Shown: positions 10,062 through 20,897, counted from the first letter of the stretch. The stretch: 64,000 nucleotides of DNA from Oegoconia quadripuncta (GCA_949316235.1 OX438759.1:17360618-17424617); one strand, 5' to 3'. Made by a program: numbers and translations. Notes: generated by a model not told the origin, from the letters alone.

Positions 10062-10288
10062 ATCAATCTTGGAAAAAGAAACTAGTAATAGTGTCCGTGA
10101 TATGATAACAAACAACTTTCCCATACAAACATAGGTCGGAATGTGAAAAATTTTTGAATTTCCCATACTAAGTTGTGTCACGTGACCGGACACTTTGTAT
10201 TGACAGGCCACTATCACCAGCTTTTTTTTATAGATATATTGTTATCATATCACGGACACTATTACCAGTTTCTTTTTCAAAGATTGAT
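10062..10288. mobile_element. MITE-4 with 50-bp terminal inverted repeats
   Basis: 10062-10111 is the inverse of 10239-10288 at 48 of 50 positions (outer end ATCAATCTTTGAAAAAGAAA on the right arm). The interior contains no open frame. No other copy was noticed in the window. Confidence 0.85.
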
Positions 10289-10387
10289 TACCAAATTAAG
10301 AAATACTAAATAGATAATCTTGGAACAATCATAAATAACATTTTTAAATAATTATAAAAATCAAGTATTAAAGGTCATGTAAACTTA

Positions 10388-10545
10388 AACGGGAAAAGAA
10401 AAAGAGGAAGACCGAGAATAAATTACATGCAGCAAACAAAAGAGAAGATGAACGTCGTATCGTATCAGGAGGTCAAGAGGAAGGCGGAGAGCAGAGAGAT
10501 ATGGAAAAATCTCCACCGACAAGAGCATGGCTCTTAAATCAGATG
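10388..10545 (+). pseudogene. LINE C-terminal tail (GKRKRGRP type)
   Basis: The plus strand encodes GKRKRGRPRINYMQQTKEK, then VVSYQEVKRKAESREIWKNL and a stop after HRQEHGS, followed by TCAGATGATGATGATG. The same tail recurs at 42575-42660 and 43510-43605. It is the end of a non-LTR retrotransposon polyprotein with a trinucleotide tail. Confidence 0.7.
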
Positions 10546-10568
10546 ATGATGATGAATCTTAAACTAAT

Positions 10569-10640
10569 CTTTGTAGGCTAAATAGATAAATCTATGTAGG
10601 CTAAATAGATAAATCTTTGTAGGCTAAATAGATAATCTTA
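10569..10640. repeat. 23-bp tandem repeat, 3 copies
   Basis: Unit TGTAGGCTAAATAGATAAAT plus 3 bases, with starts at 10572, 10595 and 10618. It follows the LINE tail directly. Confidence 0.9.
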
Positions 10641-10885
10641 AAATAATCACAAATAATCATGTAGAGTAATTCTCTAGTCTAGCCAGTATACATAGAAGCT
10701 TATTTTTTAGTAAAAAAATATTTTTAACGTTGAGTATATTTACTTCTTTATAATAATAAAAGTAAAGCAATCTATTATGTTAAAAAAATGATTTATACAT
10801 TTTTACTTCTTTTCTATTTACCTAGGTGAAATATTTTTATTATGAGTCCGAAACAGAATCAACTTCCGAATCAAAGGTCATTTAC

Positions 10886-11019
10886 CTTGTGGTGCGAATC
10901 GACCCATTCACAATTTGCAGGTGGCGATTCACACCACCGGTGCGAAAGGGGCTCTTCAAAAATTGAATGGGTCGTTTCACACCGCGGTGCGAACCGTTTG
11001 TGGTGTGAATCGCCACCCG
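10886..11019. repeat. Cluster of six GGTGYGAA motifs in alternating orientation
   Basis: GGTGCGAATCGACC, GGCGATTCACACC, GGTGCGAAAGGG, GGTCGTTTCACACC, GGTGCGAACCG and GGTGTGAATCGCC occur within about 130 bases, in orientations + - + - + +. Longer segments pair as inverted repeats A-B-A'-B' (about 25 and 19 bp). As a result both strands have similar open frames, which I take as a by-product and not coding. Confidence 0.75.
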
Positions 11020-11139
11020 ACCCTTTGGTATTGCAGTCAGAATTTTTAACCACTACACCAAACAGGTCGTCAATATTATTCTAGTACTCAAAAGACCAGT
11101 AACTTAGACCCAAGCTCTACTATTATACTACTATACATA

Positions 11140-11245
11140 TAAATAAATAAAAACATCCTTGGATATACACAACGCCATCTAGTTCGGCACTAAGCAATTA
11201 GGCTTGAATTATGGGCACCAGATGGTTGGAAATATTTAGATGCAT
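11140..11245 (-). mobile_element. SINE-3 3' fragment
   Basis: Contains ACAACGCCATCTAGTTC and GGCACCAGATGGTTG, the body of SINE-3 without its tRNA-like head. Confidence 0.7.
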
Positions 11246-11330
11246 GTGCCCCTAATTATTCCTGTGCACATAAAGAAACCATAAGTATTCCGTTTTTTCA
11301 AAATTGTTACAGAATATTCATTAGGAATTG

Positions 11331-11522
11331 AAACTCAAACTCAAAGCATTTTATTTCAACGTAAGATACATGATATCATTTGTTGAATGTCAATTTAAAT
11401 CTATTGGAAATAAAAATAGGGCTAAGCATTTCTCGGTCAGTCAGTATGTCCAAGCTACCACCGCTTCGGAAAGGGAAATCATCTGTGGGAAAAGAAGCGG
11501 AAAATTTAGAAAACCCACGAAA
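11331..11522 (-). repeat. LINE 3' UTR fragment
   Basis: AAAGCATTTTATTTCAACGT through GGGAAAAGAAGCGG is repeated almost unchanged at 33615-33800, and a piece in the other orientation at 50840-50915. Its form (3' end, variable start) suggests a 5'-truncated LINE. Confidence 0.6.
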
Positions 11523-11670
11523 TAAATAAATTATATCGTCTACATAAACCTAACATACTATGGTAAAAGCATAATATCATCGGAACGGAGCAAACATGGC
11601 TAAGAACCGACCTCCGGGTTTGATCATAAATAAAAAAAATTAATCCCTCGAAAACGTAGAATATCATCGA

Positions 11671-12470
11671 TATACACCATAAATAGTTAAAGGCTATCCT
11701 CAAACGGTTTACCCAAGTTTCATCAAACATGGCTAAGCACATATCGCCTCGTTTAGTCTTTCAAATCGGATCACGCCTAACAGAGATATGTTCGGACAAA
11801 GACTAGATGTTATGGCGCTCATTTTGACAGTATACACCATAAATAGTTAAAAGCTATCCTCAAACGGTTTACCCAAGTTTCATCAAACATGGCTAAGCAC
11901 ATATCGCCTCGTTTAGTCTTTCAAATCGGATCACGCCTAACAGAGATATGTTCGGACAAAGACTAGATGTTATGGCGCTCATTTTGACAGTATACACCAT
12001 AAATAGTTAAAAGCTATCCTCAAACGGTTTACCCAAGTTTCATCAAACATGGCTAAGCACATATCGCCTCGTTTAGTCTTTCAAATCGGATCACGCCTAA
12101 CAGAGATATGTTCGGACAAAGACTAGATGTTATGGCGCTCATTTTGACAGTATACACCATAAATAGTTAAAAGCTATCCTCAAACGGTTTACCCAAGTTT
12201 CATCAAACATGGCTAAGCACATATCGCCTCGTTTAGTCTTTCAAATCGGATCAAGCCTAACAGAGATATGTTCGGACAAAGACTAGATGTTATGGCGCTC
12301 ATTTTGACAGTATACACCATAAATAGTTAAAAGCTATCCTCAAACGGTTTACCCAAGTTTCATCAAACATGGCTAAGCACATATCGCCTCGTTTAGTCTT
12401 TCAAATCGGATCACCCCTAACAGAGATATGTTCGGACAAAGACTGGATGTTATGGCGCTCATTTTGACAG
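11671..12470. repeat. 160-bp satellite-like tandem array, 5 copies
   Basis: Units begin TATACACCATAAATAGTT at 11671, 11831, 11991, 12151 and 12311, exactly 160 bases apart, and end ATTTTGACAG. Copies differ at only a few sites (for example a single change in copies 1, 4 and 5). The unit includes TTTCATCAAACATGGCTAAG, a phrase found in other dispersed repeats here. No protein is encoded. Confidence 0.97.
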
Positions 12471-12504
12471 ATGACCGCGATAAAATGTGTGTTAAACTAC
12501 ATCC

Positions 12505-13329
12505 CAAGTTGTCATGCTACCACTGCTGAATGCGTTCCATCTGGATTTCTATTTAGCAAGTTGTCATGCTACCACTGTTGAATGCGTTTCATCTGGATTT
12601 CTACATCGCAAGTTGTCAAATATAACATTATTTAGGAAAAATAGTGATAAACATGATGTCAATACAAGAAATAAAGATAAACTTGCAGGTCACATAAGTC
12701 GCCTCCGCAAAGTCAGTAATTCATTCAAAGGGTTATGTACACGGTTTTTCAATAAGGTTCCGGTTGATATACAAAATCTACCTCTCATTAAAGATACTAT
12801 TAAACAGAAACTTATTGAGAAAGCATATTATAAAATATCAGACTATTTAGATGATAATCATCCCTGGACATAATCAGATCGTTCGCATGCCAGGTTATTT
12901 CACAATTAATAATGAAATTTAAAAACCTGTTTGTAATATAAAAACCTTTATATAAAATCAAAGCCTGATTTTAAAAGAGCAACACTTCGAGTTTCTTGCT
13001 TATTCTTCTCAGGGAAAAATTGCATTTTGAACCAGCAGTAGCTTAAAAAATTTAAAATTTACTATGTAATTGACTATTTTAAGTGTACTCATGTGTGCCT
13101 ACAAAATAAAGCATTTTTGACATTGACTTTGACATGCTACCACTACTGAATTTTTATCTGGATTTCTATATAGCAAGTTGTCATGCTACCACTGTTGAAT
13201 GCGTTCCATCTAGATTTCTATATCGCAAATTGTCATGCTACCACTGTTGAATGCGTTCCATCTGGATTTCTGTATCACAAGTTGTCATGCTACCACTGCT
13301 GAATGCATTCCATCTGGATTTCTCATGTT
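12505..13329. repeat. 52-bp tandem array split by a LINE
   Basis: Unit CAAGTTGTCATGCTACCACT with GAATGCGTTCCATCTGGATT. Starts at 12505, 12557 and 12609, then a LINE-A insertion, then resuming at 13133 with starts at 13174, 13226 and 13278. There are about 6.5 units in all. The array begins 35 bases after the 160-bp array ends. Confidence 0.93.
12618..13132 (+). pseudogene. LINE-A 3' end inserted in the 52-bp array
   Basis: Frame encoding TLFRKNSDKHDVNTRNKDKL, GHISRLRKVSNSFKGL, RFFNKVPVDIQNLPL and a stop after DDNHPWT at 12873. A 3' UTR follows, ending in a TTTGAC-like tail (ATTTTTGACATTGACTTTGA). It lacks a few residues found in the copy at 55.9 kb (NKFK after LPL). 5'-truncated insertion. 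Confidence 0.82.
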
Positions 13330-13330
13330 T

Positions 13331-14235
13331 AATGTATGAAACCCATAGAAAAGTGTTAAAAGTGTTCTGATTGAAATGATGATTTCTGATTAAAATTGAT
13401 TCATAGTGTAATAATTATTAAACTATGTCTTATCATCACACCTGATGTGTCCAAAAAATTTTTATTTTTCTGAAATTTCATACCTACTTGTGGATTGAAC
13501 TACGAGTATTATGGCAGGATAATTCAAATTTCCGGACGTACGACGTTTATATATAATAGATACATTTTTAGTCTACTCTAAAAAAAATTATTTTCGAAAA
13601 AAAAAATTTTTCTTCCAAACAGCTTCTACTTATTAATATTTTCGAGATTCCCTCAAATTACAACCGTTATTTACGAAATAATCGTTTGTAGACACTAAAA
13701 GAATAATCGACACAGACGATGTCGCAGGTAAAGGCTTGTTTGTCAAATTGCATTACCAGGAAAGCAGCCATTCGAGCTGACTATCGCGCTCTAAAGCGCG
13801 CACTGAAGGCAACTTCAATACCTACTTGTTGCCTGAATTTTCAGTTGAATGCAGTTGAAGATTTTCTATCGTATGAAGATAAAGCTCTTGGAAAATTTTG
13901 AAGTAATGTCAAAGACGTTGCTCCATTCCATCGTCAATAAGTCAATCAAGTAAATAAACCACATAAATAAGAATAAGAAATTTTTTATTTGATCCATTTA
14001 GCGACACTTATACAATACATTTAATTGTTACTTATGTACTATATAACACAGCATAGATATGTGGAACTTAATATAAGTAGGTATTGCTAGTTTTTGGTGT
14101 CGCAAAGTGGCATCAAATCAGGTCCCCAACTCAGCATTTGTTGTAGTCGAGAGAAGAGCAACGACTACAACGCTGGCAATAGGTAGTTGGTCAAAAGATT
14201 ATATTCACAGGATAGGTTTCGGTACGTAAAAAGAG
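13331..14235. other. No gene supported
   Basis: Contains a 60-codon frame at 13719-13901 with a CAG|GTAAAG donor-like site just after its first three codons. No matching exon or promoter was found. The remainder is AT-rich. Confidence 0.35.
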
Positions 14236-14348
14236 TAAAAATGACCTGTCTCTTCCCGTAGGTGTCGTTAAAGGCGACTTAGAGACTTACGACCAAAAAA
14301 AATTGACTTGCACATTTTAACGGTGATGGGCTCACCTCTGTCATGTGT
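14236..14348 (+). repeat. Dispersed LINE fragment (CTCTTCCCGTAGGTGTCG type)
   Basis: TCTCTTCCCGTAGGTGTCGT and GGTGATGGGCTCACCTC match, in the opposite orientation, the fragment at about 16998-17075. Confidence 0.6.
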
Positions 14349-14424
14349 ACATTTCTGTATATTTAGAAAGGTGTTGTTTCAAGCGTTGTTTGGAATTTCT
14401 ATGACCACCCCAGATGGGAACTTA

Positions 14425-14687
14425 ACCGCCTCCGTGGCTCAATGTAAATAAAATTGGGTTTACGATTCGGAGGTCGCGGGTTCGATCCCCAGCGGCATCC
14501 ATGTTTAAGTACTCCGTTTGGTTGGTGGTAGGGCATTTTAAAGTGTCCGCTTGGCTAGCTACCACCGTCTTATCTAAATCTGCCGTGTTGGGGTTTCCGG
14601 GTCAGTACGTTTCCACCTTCGACCTCATCTTCATTTAACATCAGGTGTGATTGAGGTCAAGTACGAACCGGTCGTGCATAAAAAAAA
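14425..14687 (+). mobile_element. SINE-1 copy with internal deletion
   Basis: Head, B-box and tail are as in the family, but about 45 bases around the AAGCAGCAATG/CCAGTCCCC region are missing. Confidence 0.9.
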
Positions 14688-14942
14688 TGGGATCAGGGTC
14701 ATGACGTTATTTATCTAGATATGTATAAAATTATCTACAGAAAATGTAAAATTTATACCGCAAATTCACCAAACTGACTCAAAGAAGATCGTGTAATTAT
14801 CTCAAGGGTTGCACTTTTTAAATAAGTTTCCGGTTACAATTTGTGATTCAACAGAACTAGGAAATATATATTACAATTAGACTGAATATCGCCGAGTGGC
14901 TTAAGTCCACGCTTACTTTGCATATCATTTAAATATGAATAT

Positions 14943-15240
14943 TTAATGTAATGAAATGTTATAATAGCCTATATAATTTTGTTTTATTATTATAGACGAG
15001 AGCATTACTGCAGGTATGTCTATATTTAAGTCATCACTAGTTTTTTTCAAATTTTTCTTGAACGAATTCACTGATTGGGCGGACACAACCTCTTCCGGCA
15101 GCTTATTCCAGGCCTGAACAACACGGTTGCTCAGTAAGTGATGGGCGACATCGATGTCAGCGTGAGTGCGGCGTATTCGCAGAGCGTGTCCTCGTAACGG
15201 TGGTATTGTACATCCTGAATATGTCGTTTTATGATGATTT
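14943..15240 (-). pseudogene. LINE C-terminal fragment (VVQAWNKLPEEV type)
   Basis: The minus-strand frame reads TYSGCTIPPLRGHALRIRRT, then HHLLSNRVVQAWNKLPEEVV, SAQSVNSFKKNLKK, and a stop at 14943. RVVQAWNKLPEEVV followed by SVNSFKK is the classical C-terminal signature of several insect non-LTR retrotransposons. It is open for about 95 codons and truncated upstream. Confidence 0.8.
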
Positions 15241-15640
15241 TCAAGTGGACAAGGACGTAGAAAGATACGGAAGTATTTGAAATGGTTATGTAGACAGGGT
15301 TATGTTTACACACGTATCAGGATATGTTGGATTCTTTGTACCCTCGAAGCATGGCAATGGCTGGATGGATTTTAATCAATAAGGTGTTCATCGAACCGTA
15401 CGATGTTTGTAGGCTAGGTTTTGTTTCGATAAAACCAATATAGCGGCGGTAAAATACAAAATGTCTCTCTAGAGACAAAATCAAAATATTTCCTAGGACT
15501 ATTCTACAGTCTTAAGCTCCATTAAAAATTACAAACTCTGAAAGTTTTTTTCATCCTTTTAGTTAGTTTGTAAGCAGTCGGGTTTTTGACTTTTCAGGGT
15601 TCCGTAGACAGCAAGGAACCCTTGTAGTTTCGCCATATCC
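15241..15640. other. No gene seen; AGGGTTCCGTAG repeat at the end
   Basis: A short dispersed repeat (CAGGGTTCCGTAGACAGCAA, AACCCTTGTAGTTTC) lies at 15595-15640. A related copy is at 28977-29020. Confidence 0.45.
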
Positions 15641-15752
15641 GACCCGGAACCCGGAAACCCCAACACATTTGGGGGACTGCGGCTATCTTATCTCTGACAA
15701 CCGGAACACAACAATTCTGTTAACATTGCTGCTTGGCGGCAGATTTAGATAT
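15641..15752 (-). mobile_element. SINE-1 middle fragment
   Basis: CCGGAAACCCCAACACATTT to GCTTGGCGGCAGATTTAGAT only. Head and tail are absent. Confidence 0.85.
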
Positions 15753-16188
15753 GTATTGTAAGTCTGTAGTACAAACAGCTTACCTAAATATCAACGCATT
15801 CGAAACCTAAAAGCAGACTATACTAAGTCATTACACTGTCGTTTCCGACAAAAAAAAAAGAATTTCAAACCGAAAAACCCAGCAATATTGTGTAACACCG
15901 GCCCTCAATGACTGACACAGCCGCGGTGGCGCACCGTAATTTTCCTGCCTTATTTTATCTAGAACAATAGGGACTCATTTTGGGAGCATACCGACACAAT
16001 GAATACCGTTTTGAACGCAACCCGACAAAATACGTAGGCATTAAAGCTGTTGTCTTGTATGCTTTGGTGGAAAATATCTATTGTGTATCTTTATGATGTA
16101 CTGCTCTATCTTTTTGGATATAAATAGATGTTTGCCCATTTTTATTTGATGAGTAACCCTCGGTAGATCATGCAGTTGGTAAATCAGG
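15753..16188. other. No gene seen
   Basis: Unassigned spacer. Confidence 0.35.
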
Positions 16189-16525
16189 TATCATATTAAT
16201 AAACCATTCTCAAGATTGAGAACAGTTTTGTGATCGGTCTCAAGTAAACGTGTTGATTAATAACCCTTGCTTGAGACCTGAAACGCACGTGCGTACTCAA
16301 GCAGTACTTGAGAAGTGCTTCGAGTTTCACGTATTAATAAACGAAACTCAAGACTATCATTCATTCACCGCTGAGGCGAATAATGTGAAATCATCTCAGC
16401 GGAGTAGACCTCAAGATTCCTTCATAAATTAGCACGGAGCTTGATATAGCGTCAACTTCTTAAGACGCATCTCGGCTGATACAGCCTCAAGACTTGTATT
16501 GAGATTGGTTTGTTAATAAGGACCT
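16189..16525. mobile_element. MITE-2 copy, diverged
   Basis: From TATTAATAAACCATTCTCAA to GATTGGTTTGTTAATAAGG. The interior is shared with 48592-48923 and, inverted, 59312-59637. It has many internal CTCAAG/CTTGAG motifs. The terminal GGGCCCG bases have decayed. Confidence 0.82.
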
Positions 16526-16631
16526 GAGTGTCACAGTTTGGTTTAGGTGCAGATTCAAATGCAGAAATATCTCCTTTTAGAGTTCCATGCCTTCCATGTC
16601 ACGACCTTTATACCTAATGGAGTGGTCAGAG

Positions 16632-16765
16632 ATATCAAAATCAAAATCAAAATCAAAAATGTTTTTATTTCGTAAGTTATAAGAATAACATTTGAAATCG
16701 TCATGACATACAGTTATCGCTCATTCACTAGGCAGTCTCCCCAGAGACATATCCCAAACAATAGT
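16632..16765 (-). repeat. LINE 3' UTR with (ATTTTG)n tail
   Basis: The + strand shows ATCAAAATCAAAATCAAAAA then TTTTTATTTCGTAAGTTATA. The same 3' UTR in the opposite orientation is at 35880-36005. Confidence 0.65.
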
Positions 16766-16832
16766 GTATGGGTGTTCCAATCATTAAAAGTTTAATGATT
16801 GAAACAACATCCACAGTTTACCTTATGAAATA

Positions 16833-17075
16833 CTAGCTTTCCGCCCGCGACTTCGTCCGCGTGGAAGATTTAATCAAAATCGGTTCAATAAAAAAAATTG
16901 CCTATATGTTAATCCAGGACCTAATCTATCTACCAAACAAATTTAATCCAAATCCGCCCAGCCGTATACACACATAGAAAAACAGAAATGCACACTTGAC
17001 AGGAGGTGAGCCCATCGCCGTAGAAACGTAGAAGTCCCTTAGTCGCATTTTACGACACCTACGGGAAGAGACGAA
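16833..17075. repeat. CTAGCTTTCCGCCCGCGAC dispersed repeat plus LINE fragment
   Basis: The start CTAGCTTTCCGCCCGCGACT is the hallmark of a dispersed repeat also seen at 29.46, 32.32 and 47.49 kb. It is followed from about 16998 by the inverse of the fragment at 14236. Confidence 0.65.
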
Positions 17076-17571
17076 TTGGTTCTATTCTATTTGAGTGCCA
17101 AAAGCACTTGATTATTGATGTTTCAGAAATTTCTAAAACTCGTATGTGACTATCTTACTTAATTTCATTAGTATCTGTACAGCAAGCTGACCTTATAAAC
17201 AAAGCAATCCAAATTTCACCCAAAATTAACTTCCACCTTTTATTAGCCAGGTATTTCTCACATAGTGCCAATTCGACTCACGTACCAATTAGTGAACGTT
17301 AGTATAATCCGGACCGCACCGGTCGGGTCCGGTTGTAACCGCTTTGAGCCAACATTCGACCGGATTTGTTGCGTGTCGATTGTTTTTGTTAGAGGCCGAA
17401 ACGTGGCCTGCGTCCGATATAAGGCTAATAACAACAAAGTTTTGTTTAGTTTTTGAATTCCGCTTGACCTTCAGCGAAAATTGGCTTCTAAAAGGAATGA
17501 CTGCGGTTTAGGATCACTTGCAGAATAAATAAATCTCCGTGTTATAATTTTCACCCGATTGAAGAGAGGGT
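17076..17571. other. No gene seen
   Basis: Moderate GC; a 63-codon frame at 17265-17456 has no supporting signal. Confidence 0.35.
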
Positions 17572-17888
17572 ACCGCCTCCGTGGCTCAATAAAAACAATT
17601 CGATTCGGGTTTACGATTCGGAGGTCGCGGGTTCAATCCCCAGCGAGGAACATGTTAAAGTACTGGGTTTGGTTGGTGGTAGGGCATTTTGGAATGTCCG
17701 CCTGGCTAGCTACCACCATCTTATCTAAATCTGCCACCAAGCAGCAATGTTAATAGCCAGATAAGATAGCCAGTCCCCCAAATGTGTTCGGGTTTCCGGG
17801 TCAGTACGCTTCCACCTTCGACCTCATCTTCACTTAACATCAGATGTGATTGAGGTCATGTGCCAACTCGATGTTCATAAAAAAAAAG
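17572..17888 (+). mobile_element. SINE-1 copy, near full length
   Basis: Complete from ACCGCCTCCGTGGCTCAAT to the A-rich tail, B-box GGGTTCAATCCCC, with one base changed from the family GGGTTCGATCCCC. Confidence 0.93.
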
Positions 17889-18410
17889 AAATATTTGTAT
17901 GTCATGGTTACTTATAATTAAGGGGGATGCATGCGTCACCTGCGTTTTTGTTACATTGGATTGGTATGCGTCAATGTTGTTGGTAATCCAAAAAGAAAAA
18001 TATTTGGAGAATAGTTAATATGGCAAAGAGTTGACATCCAGAATTTCTTGCTATATTCACTAGTTTCTTAAACTTGTCCATAAGCTGAGTCTATAAAACG
18101 AAGGCAAAGAGGCGATTAAAAGTAAACGAATATCTGGAGTACCTTCAAAAAAATCCCTCAAGAGAAAAAAGTATCAGTCCTCGCAGACCTCCTCTTTTGA
18201 GAGTGAAAAATGTCTATCATTATCGCATCGGCCCCCATCGAGTCGCAATTTTTTTTTCGTCATAAAAGCCGCTGAAAGCAGATGTCCGTTAAATCTTTAC
18301 GGTTTCCACCCGGCTCTCGGATCTTTTATCCGTGTCCCGGGAACTGACAAATGGATACACAGCCGCTGGGAATGACAAGCTAAATATTTATTTATATTGC
18401 GTTTTATATT

Positions 18411-18551
18411 AATAAATTAATTAATATTTCAGACACGTTATCTAGTCCCAAACTAAGCAAATCTTGTACTATGGATATCGTAGAAACATACATAAATATT
18501 TGTATAAACATCTTTGGGAATAAATGGTCGTATTCATCACACAAACATTAA
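18411..18551 (-). mobile_element. SINE-2 3' fragment
   Basis: Contains the SINE-2 body (TTATCTAGTCCCAAACTAAG, GGAATAAATGGTCGTATTCA) and stops before the B-box. Confidence 0.8.
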
Positions 18552-19867
18552 CAACAATATATTATACCAATATAGAGTTTTAGTTTAAATTATTTTAATA
18601 ATGTCTTATGCGAATACCTTTAATGTAAGCAGGGAACGCGGTAGAAATTAACGCCGAAAAAATCATTTATACATTTTTTTTTAAGTAAGCAAACAACATT
18701 GTTCAGTATTGTCTTGTAGGGAAGTCTATAAATTTTCATAATGTTATTACTATTGCATAAGTAGTAAGTGGTATGGTATACAACTGAAAAACATACTGGT
18801 AATTTCAGATTTGTTTTTCCTTGAATAAATAAAAAAAAAACTAAAAATAATAATAATTGGTAACATGAAAACTGGTTACAAGGGTACTCAGATTCACGGT
18901 GTTTGACGGAGGACAAGCCATAATAACAAATTCCTGGAATCACAATGACTTGAAGGCCAAACTGCCACGGTTCTTGAAGCTAGTACCACATTGCCAATGA
19001 CCGAGTCGAATTTGCGCAGCGAGAGTTCCTCCGAGCTATCCTCTCTGTCAGTATGTCACGTTAAGCAAAGAGTTTCCTGAAAGGTGTGAAATGGCAGACG
19101 ATCTCCTAAGAGATTATTCCACTGGCGAGATTATTTTTATCTTGACTGTTGTTTTTTGAGGTCTAAGAATTTGTGAAGATAAAATGGAATACTAAAACGA
19201 GAAATGTATTTACGGTATTTTTATTTCTGTATGTATTAAGTTTACTTAACTCTTCAATCACTATTACTAAGATTTAAAGAAGGGAGTTTCTTACCTTGCC
19301 TTATGTCGATGAAGTACCTATGGGTTGAATCCCTCCGCTCATTTAGAAGTCCGAAGGTAGAACGGAAATGATAGAAAAGCTCGTGCAATTGCATCCATTG
19401 ATATTGTGAATGAATGCTTGTGCAGCAATTTGTAGATACCCGGCATCTGATCTCATCAGTCGTTCCCCTTCACGTGTCCCTGAACGGTCCACTCTGCTAC
19501 CATGGCATCTTATTTTTTTGCAGTTTACTGTTAGAATGAGATACTACTTTTCACCCTTAAATTCTTTCTTTAATTAGTCTGGGGTCCAAGGTAGCAATAG
19601 AGTCACGTAGGGCACCGTCTACCTTCAGTAGGCGCCGTGCACAGTACCACTGTTGATCCTGGCTTACAGGAGTTACAGTGGGAGGAGAGCGGAGGTGGGA
19701 TCTGTTAGAATGAGATGCACTTACGCATTTATGTACGGAATGATTTCCTATCGCACTTAAACTAAGCGATTTTTAAATGGTAATTATAGATCACAGTAGC
19801 CTCCCAGATCCTACTAAACAGTTTCCTGCATTACAAGTGATCAGGCTGCAACCACCTTGAAATCTAG
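18552..19867. other. No gene supported
   Basis: A 107-codon minus-strand frame (18943 to 18620) is low-complexity and AT-driven and is not accepted. 18980-19140 is more GC-balanced but shows no clear exon. Confidence 0.35.
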
Positions 19868-20090
19868 CTTTTTTTTTTTTTTATATGAGAGGGCGGCAAA
19901 CGAGCATGCGGGTCACCTGATGGAAAGCAATCACCGCCGCCCATGGACCCGCAACACCAAAAGGGTCACAGATGCGTTGCCGGCCTTTGAGGAAGGTGTC
20001 CACCCCAGAATAAGTAGGGCAGCCTGAGCGATGAGGGATTCTCCAGCACTAATAGTGCTGGTACCCTCCTGGGGTACTAACTCTTTAAAT
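19868..20090 (-). mobile_element. SINE-5 (Metulj-like) copy, 5'-truncated
   Basis: T-run, then GAGAGGGCGGCAAACGAGCA, AAAGCAATCACCGCC, CAGATGCGTTGCCGGCC and CTAATAGTGCTGGTACC. It ends at CTCTTTAAAT, about 185 bases short of the full copy at 32.85 kb. Confidence 0.88.
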
Positions 20091-20163
20091 TCGAGAATAA
20101 ACAGTAGATTATTATCTAATAGAGTAATAAAAACACAAAAAGAACTAATATGAATCCCGAGCA

Positions 20164-20550
20164 TTGGCAAAAAACACTCCTCATGTCTCAAAACCTTTAG
20201 AGGCCGGATGGGATGTAGCTCATCCCATGGCAGCATGCTACCATGCTGTTGTATGGGATGCGACCTGTGTCGACATTTTGGCCCTGTCCCACCTCCAGTC
20301 CTCGACCGCTGAGACACTCGAAAAGATCAAGATAATAAAATATAGAGGCGTCGAGCCCCAATACAATTTTATTCCTTTTGGGGTAGAGACTCTAGGTCCT
20401 TGAGGCCCCGGAGTCATTTTATAAGGACTGGTCGACGTCTTAGGCGACCCAAGAGCCGGCATTTATCTTGCTCAAATATTAAGCATTGCCATCCTGCGAG
20501 GTACCTAATGCAGCCAGCATCTTGGACAATCGGGAGGTTGTCCAAGATGC
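20164..20550 (+). pseudogene. Retroelement C-terminal fragment (VVWDATCVD type)
   Basis: The plus strand encodes AACYHAVVWDATCVDILALS, a piece with GVETLGP, then after a frame break DPRAGIYLAQILSIAILRG. VWDATC(V)DT/IL followed by ESLGP is a phrase seen in many invertebrate retroelement remnants. Stops and shifts disable it. It ends in a perfect 13-bp hairpin at 20517-20550. Confidence 0.6.
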
Positions 20551-20897
20551 CCTTGTGGGAAAGGGCCGAACCTGTGCCACCTTCTAAACAAAGTGATGAG
20601 GTGGCTCTTTAGATTAGGTTTGTTCGTTTGTTTGTTTTTAAACGCTTTATTGAACAAAAAAAAATGTTTTTTTTTTAGAAACATTTAAAAACAGTTTATA
20701 GATTAGAATTTTATTTTATTTTATCTTAAGGTATAAATAAATTGAAGTGTAAATGAATGAGATTATAAATATAAAGTTTTTAAAAATTTGAAAAAAACTT
20801 ATGCAATGTCTTATTCAATCTCCTTTTATACATGAAGACGTATAAATAAATTGTCAAAATTTCCAAACGTCAGTCAGACGGAAGTCAAAGGCGCGTA
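20551..20897. other. AT-rich, LINE 3' tail-like
   Basis: GTTTGTTTGTTTTTAAACGC and TTTATTGAACAAAAAA resemble the minus-strand LINE 3' ends at 37.85 and 51.9 kb. No gene. Confidence 0.4.

Larger units (their letters stand above)
9845..11071 (-). mobile_element. SINE-3 copy split by a composite insertion of about 970 bp
   Basis: The SINE-3 body is at 9845-10056 and its missing head (TTAACCACTACACCAAACAGG, read on +) resumes at 11025-11071. The two halves join at the CGACC(C)TT following the B-box. CGACC-like sequence at both edges may be the target duplication. The insertion holds a MITE, a LINE tail, a 23-bp tandem repeat and a palindromic motif cluster. Confidence 0.7.

Noticed and set aside
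10842..11084. 80-codon plus-strand frame and 61-codon minus-strand frame with similar residues
   Set aside because: The similarity follows from the alternating inverted motifs, not from coding selection; no splice or promoter signals.
11671..12470. CRISPR array
   Set aside because: The 160-bp units are directly adjacent with no variable spacers, in a eukaryotic genome.
13719..13901. 60-codon frame MSQVKACLSNC... as a gene
   Set aside because: No family features, a donor-like CAG|GTAAAG after three codons but no matching acceptor exon, and no promoter.
18620..18943. 107-codon minus-strand frame
   Set aside because: AT-driven, Phe/Leu/Asn-rich composition with no conserved motif.
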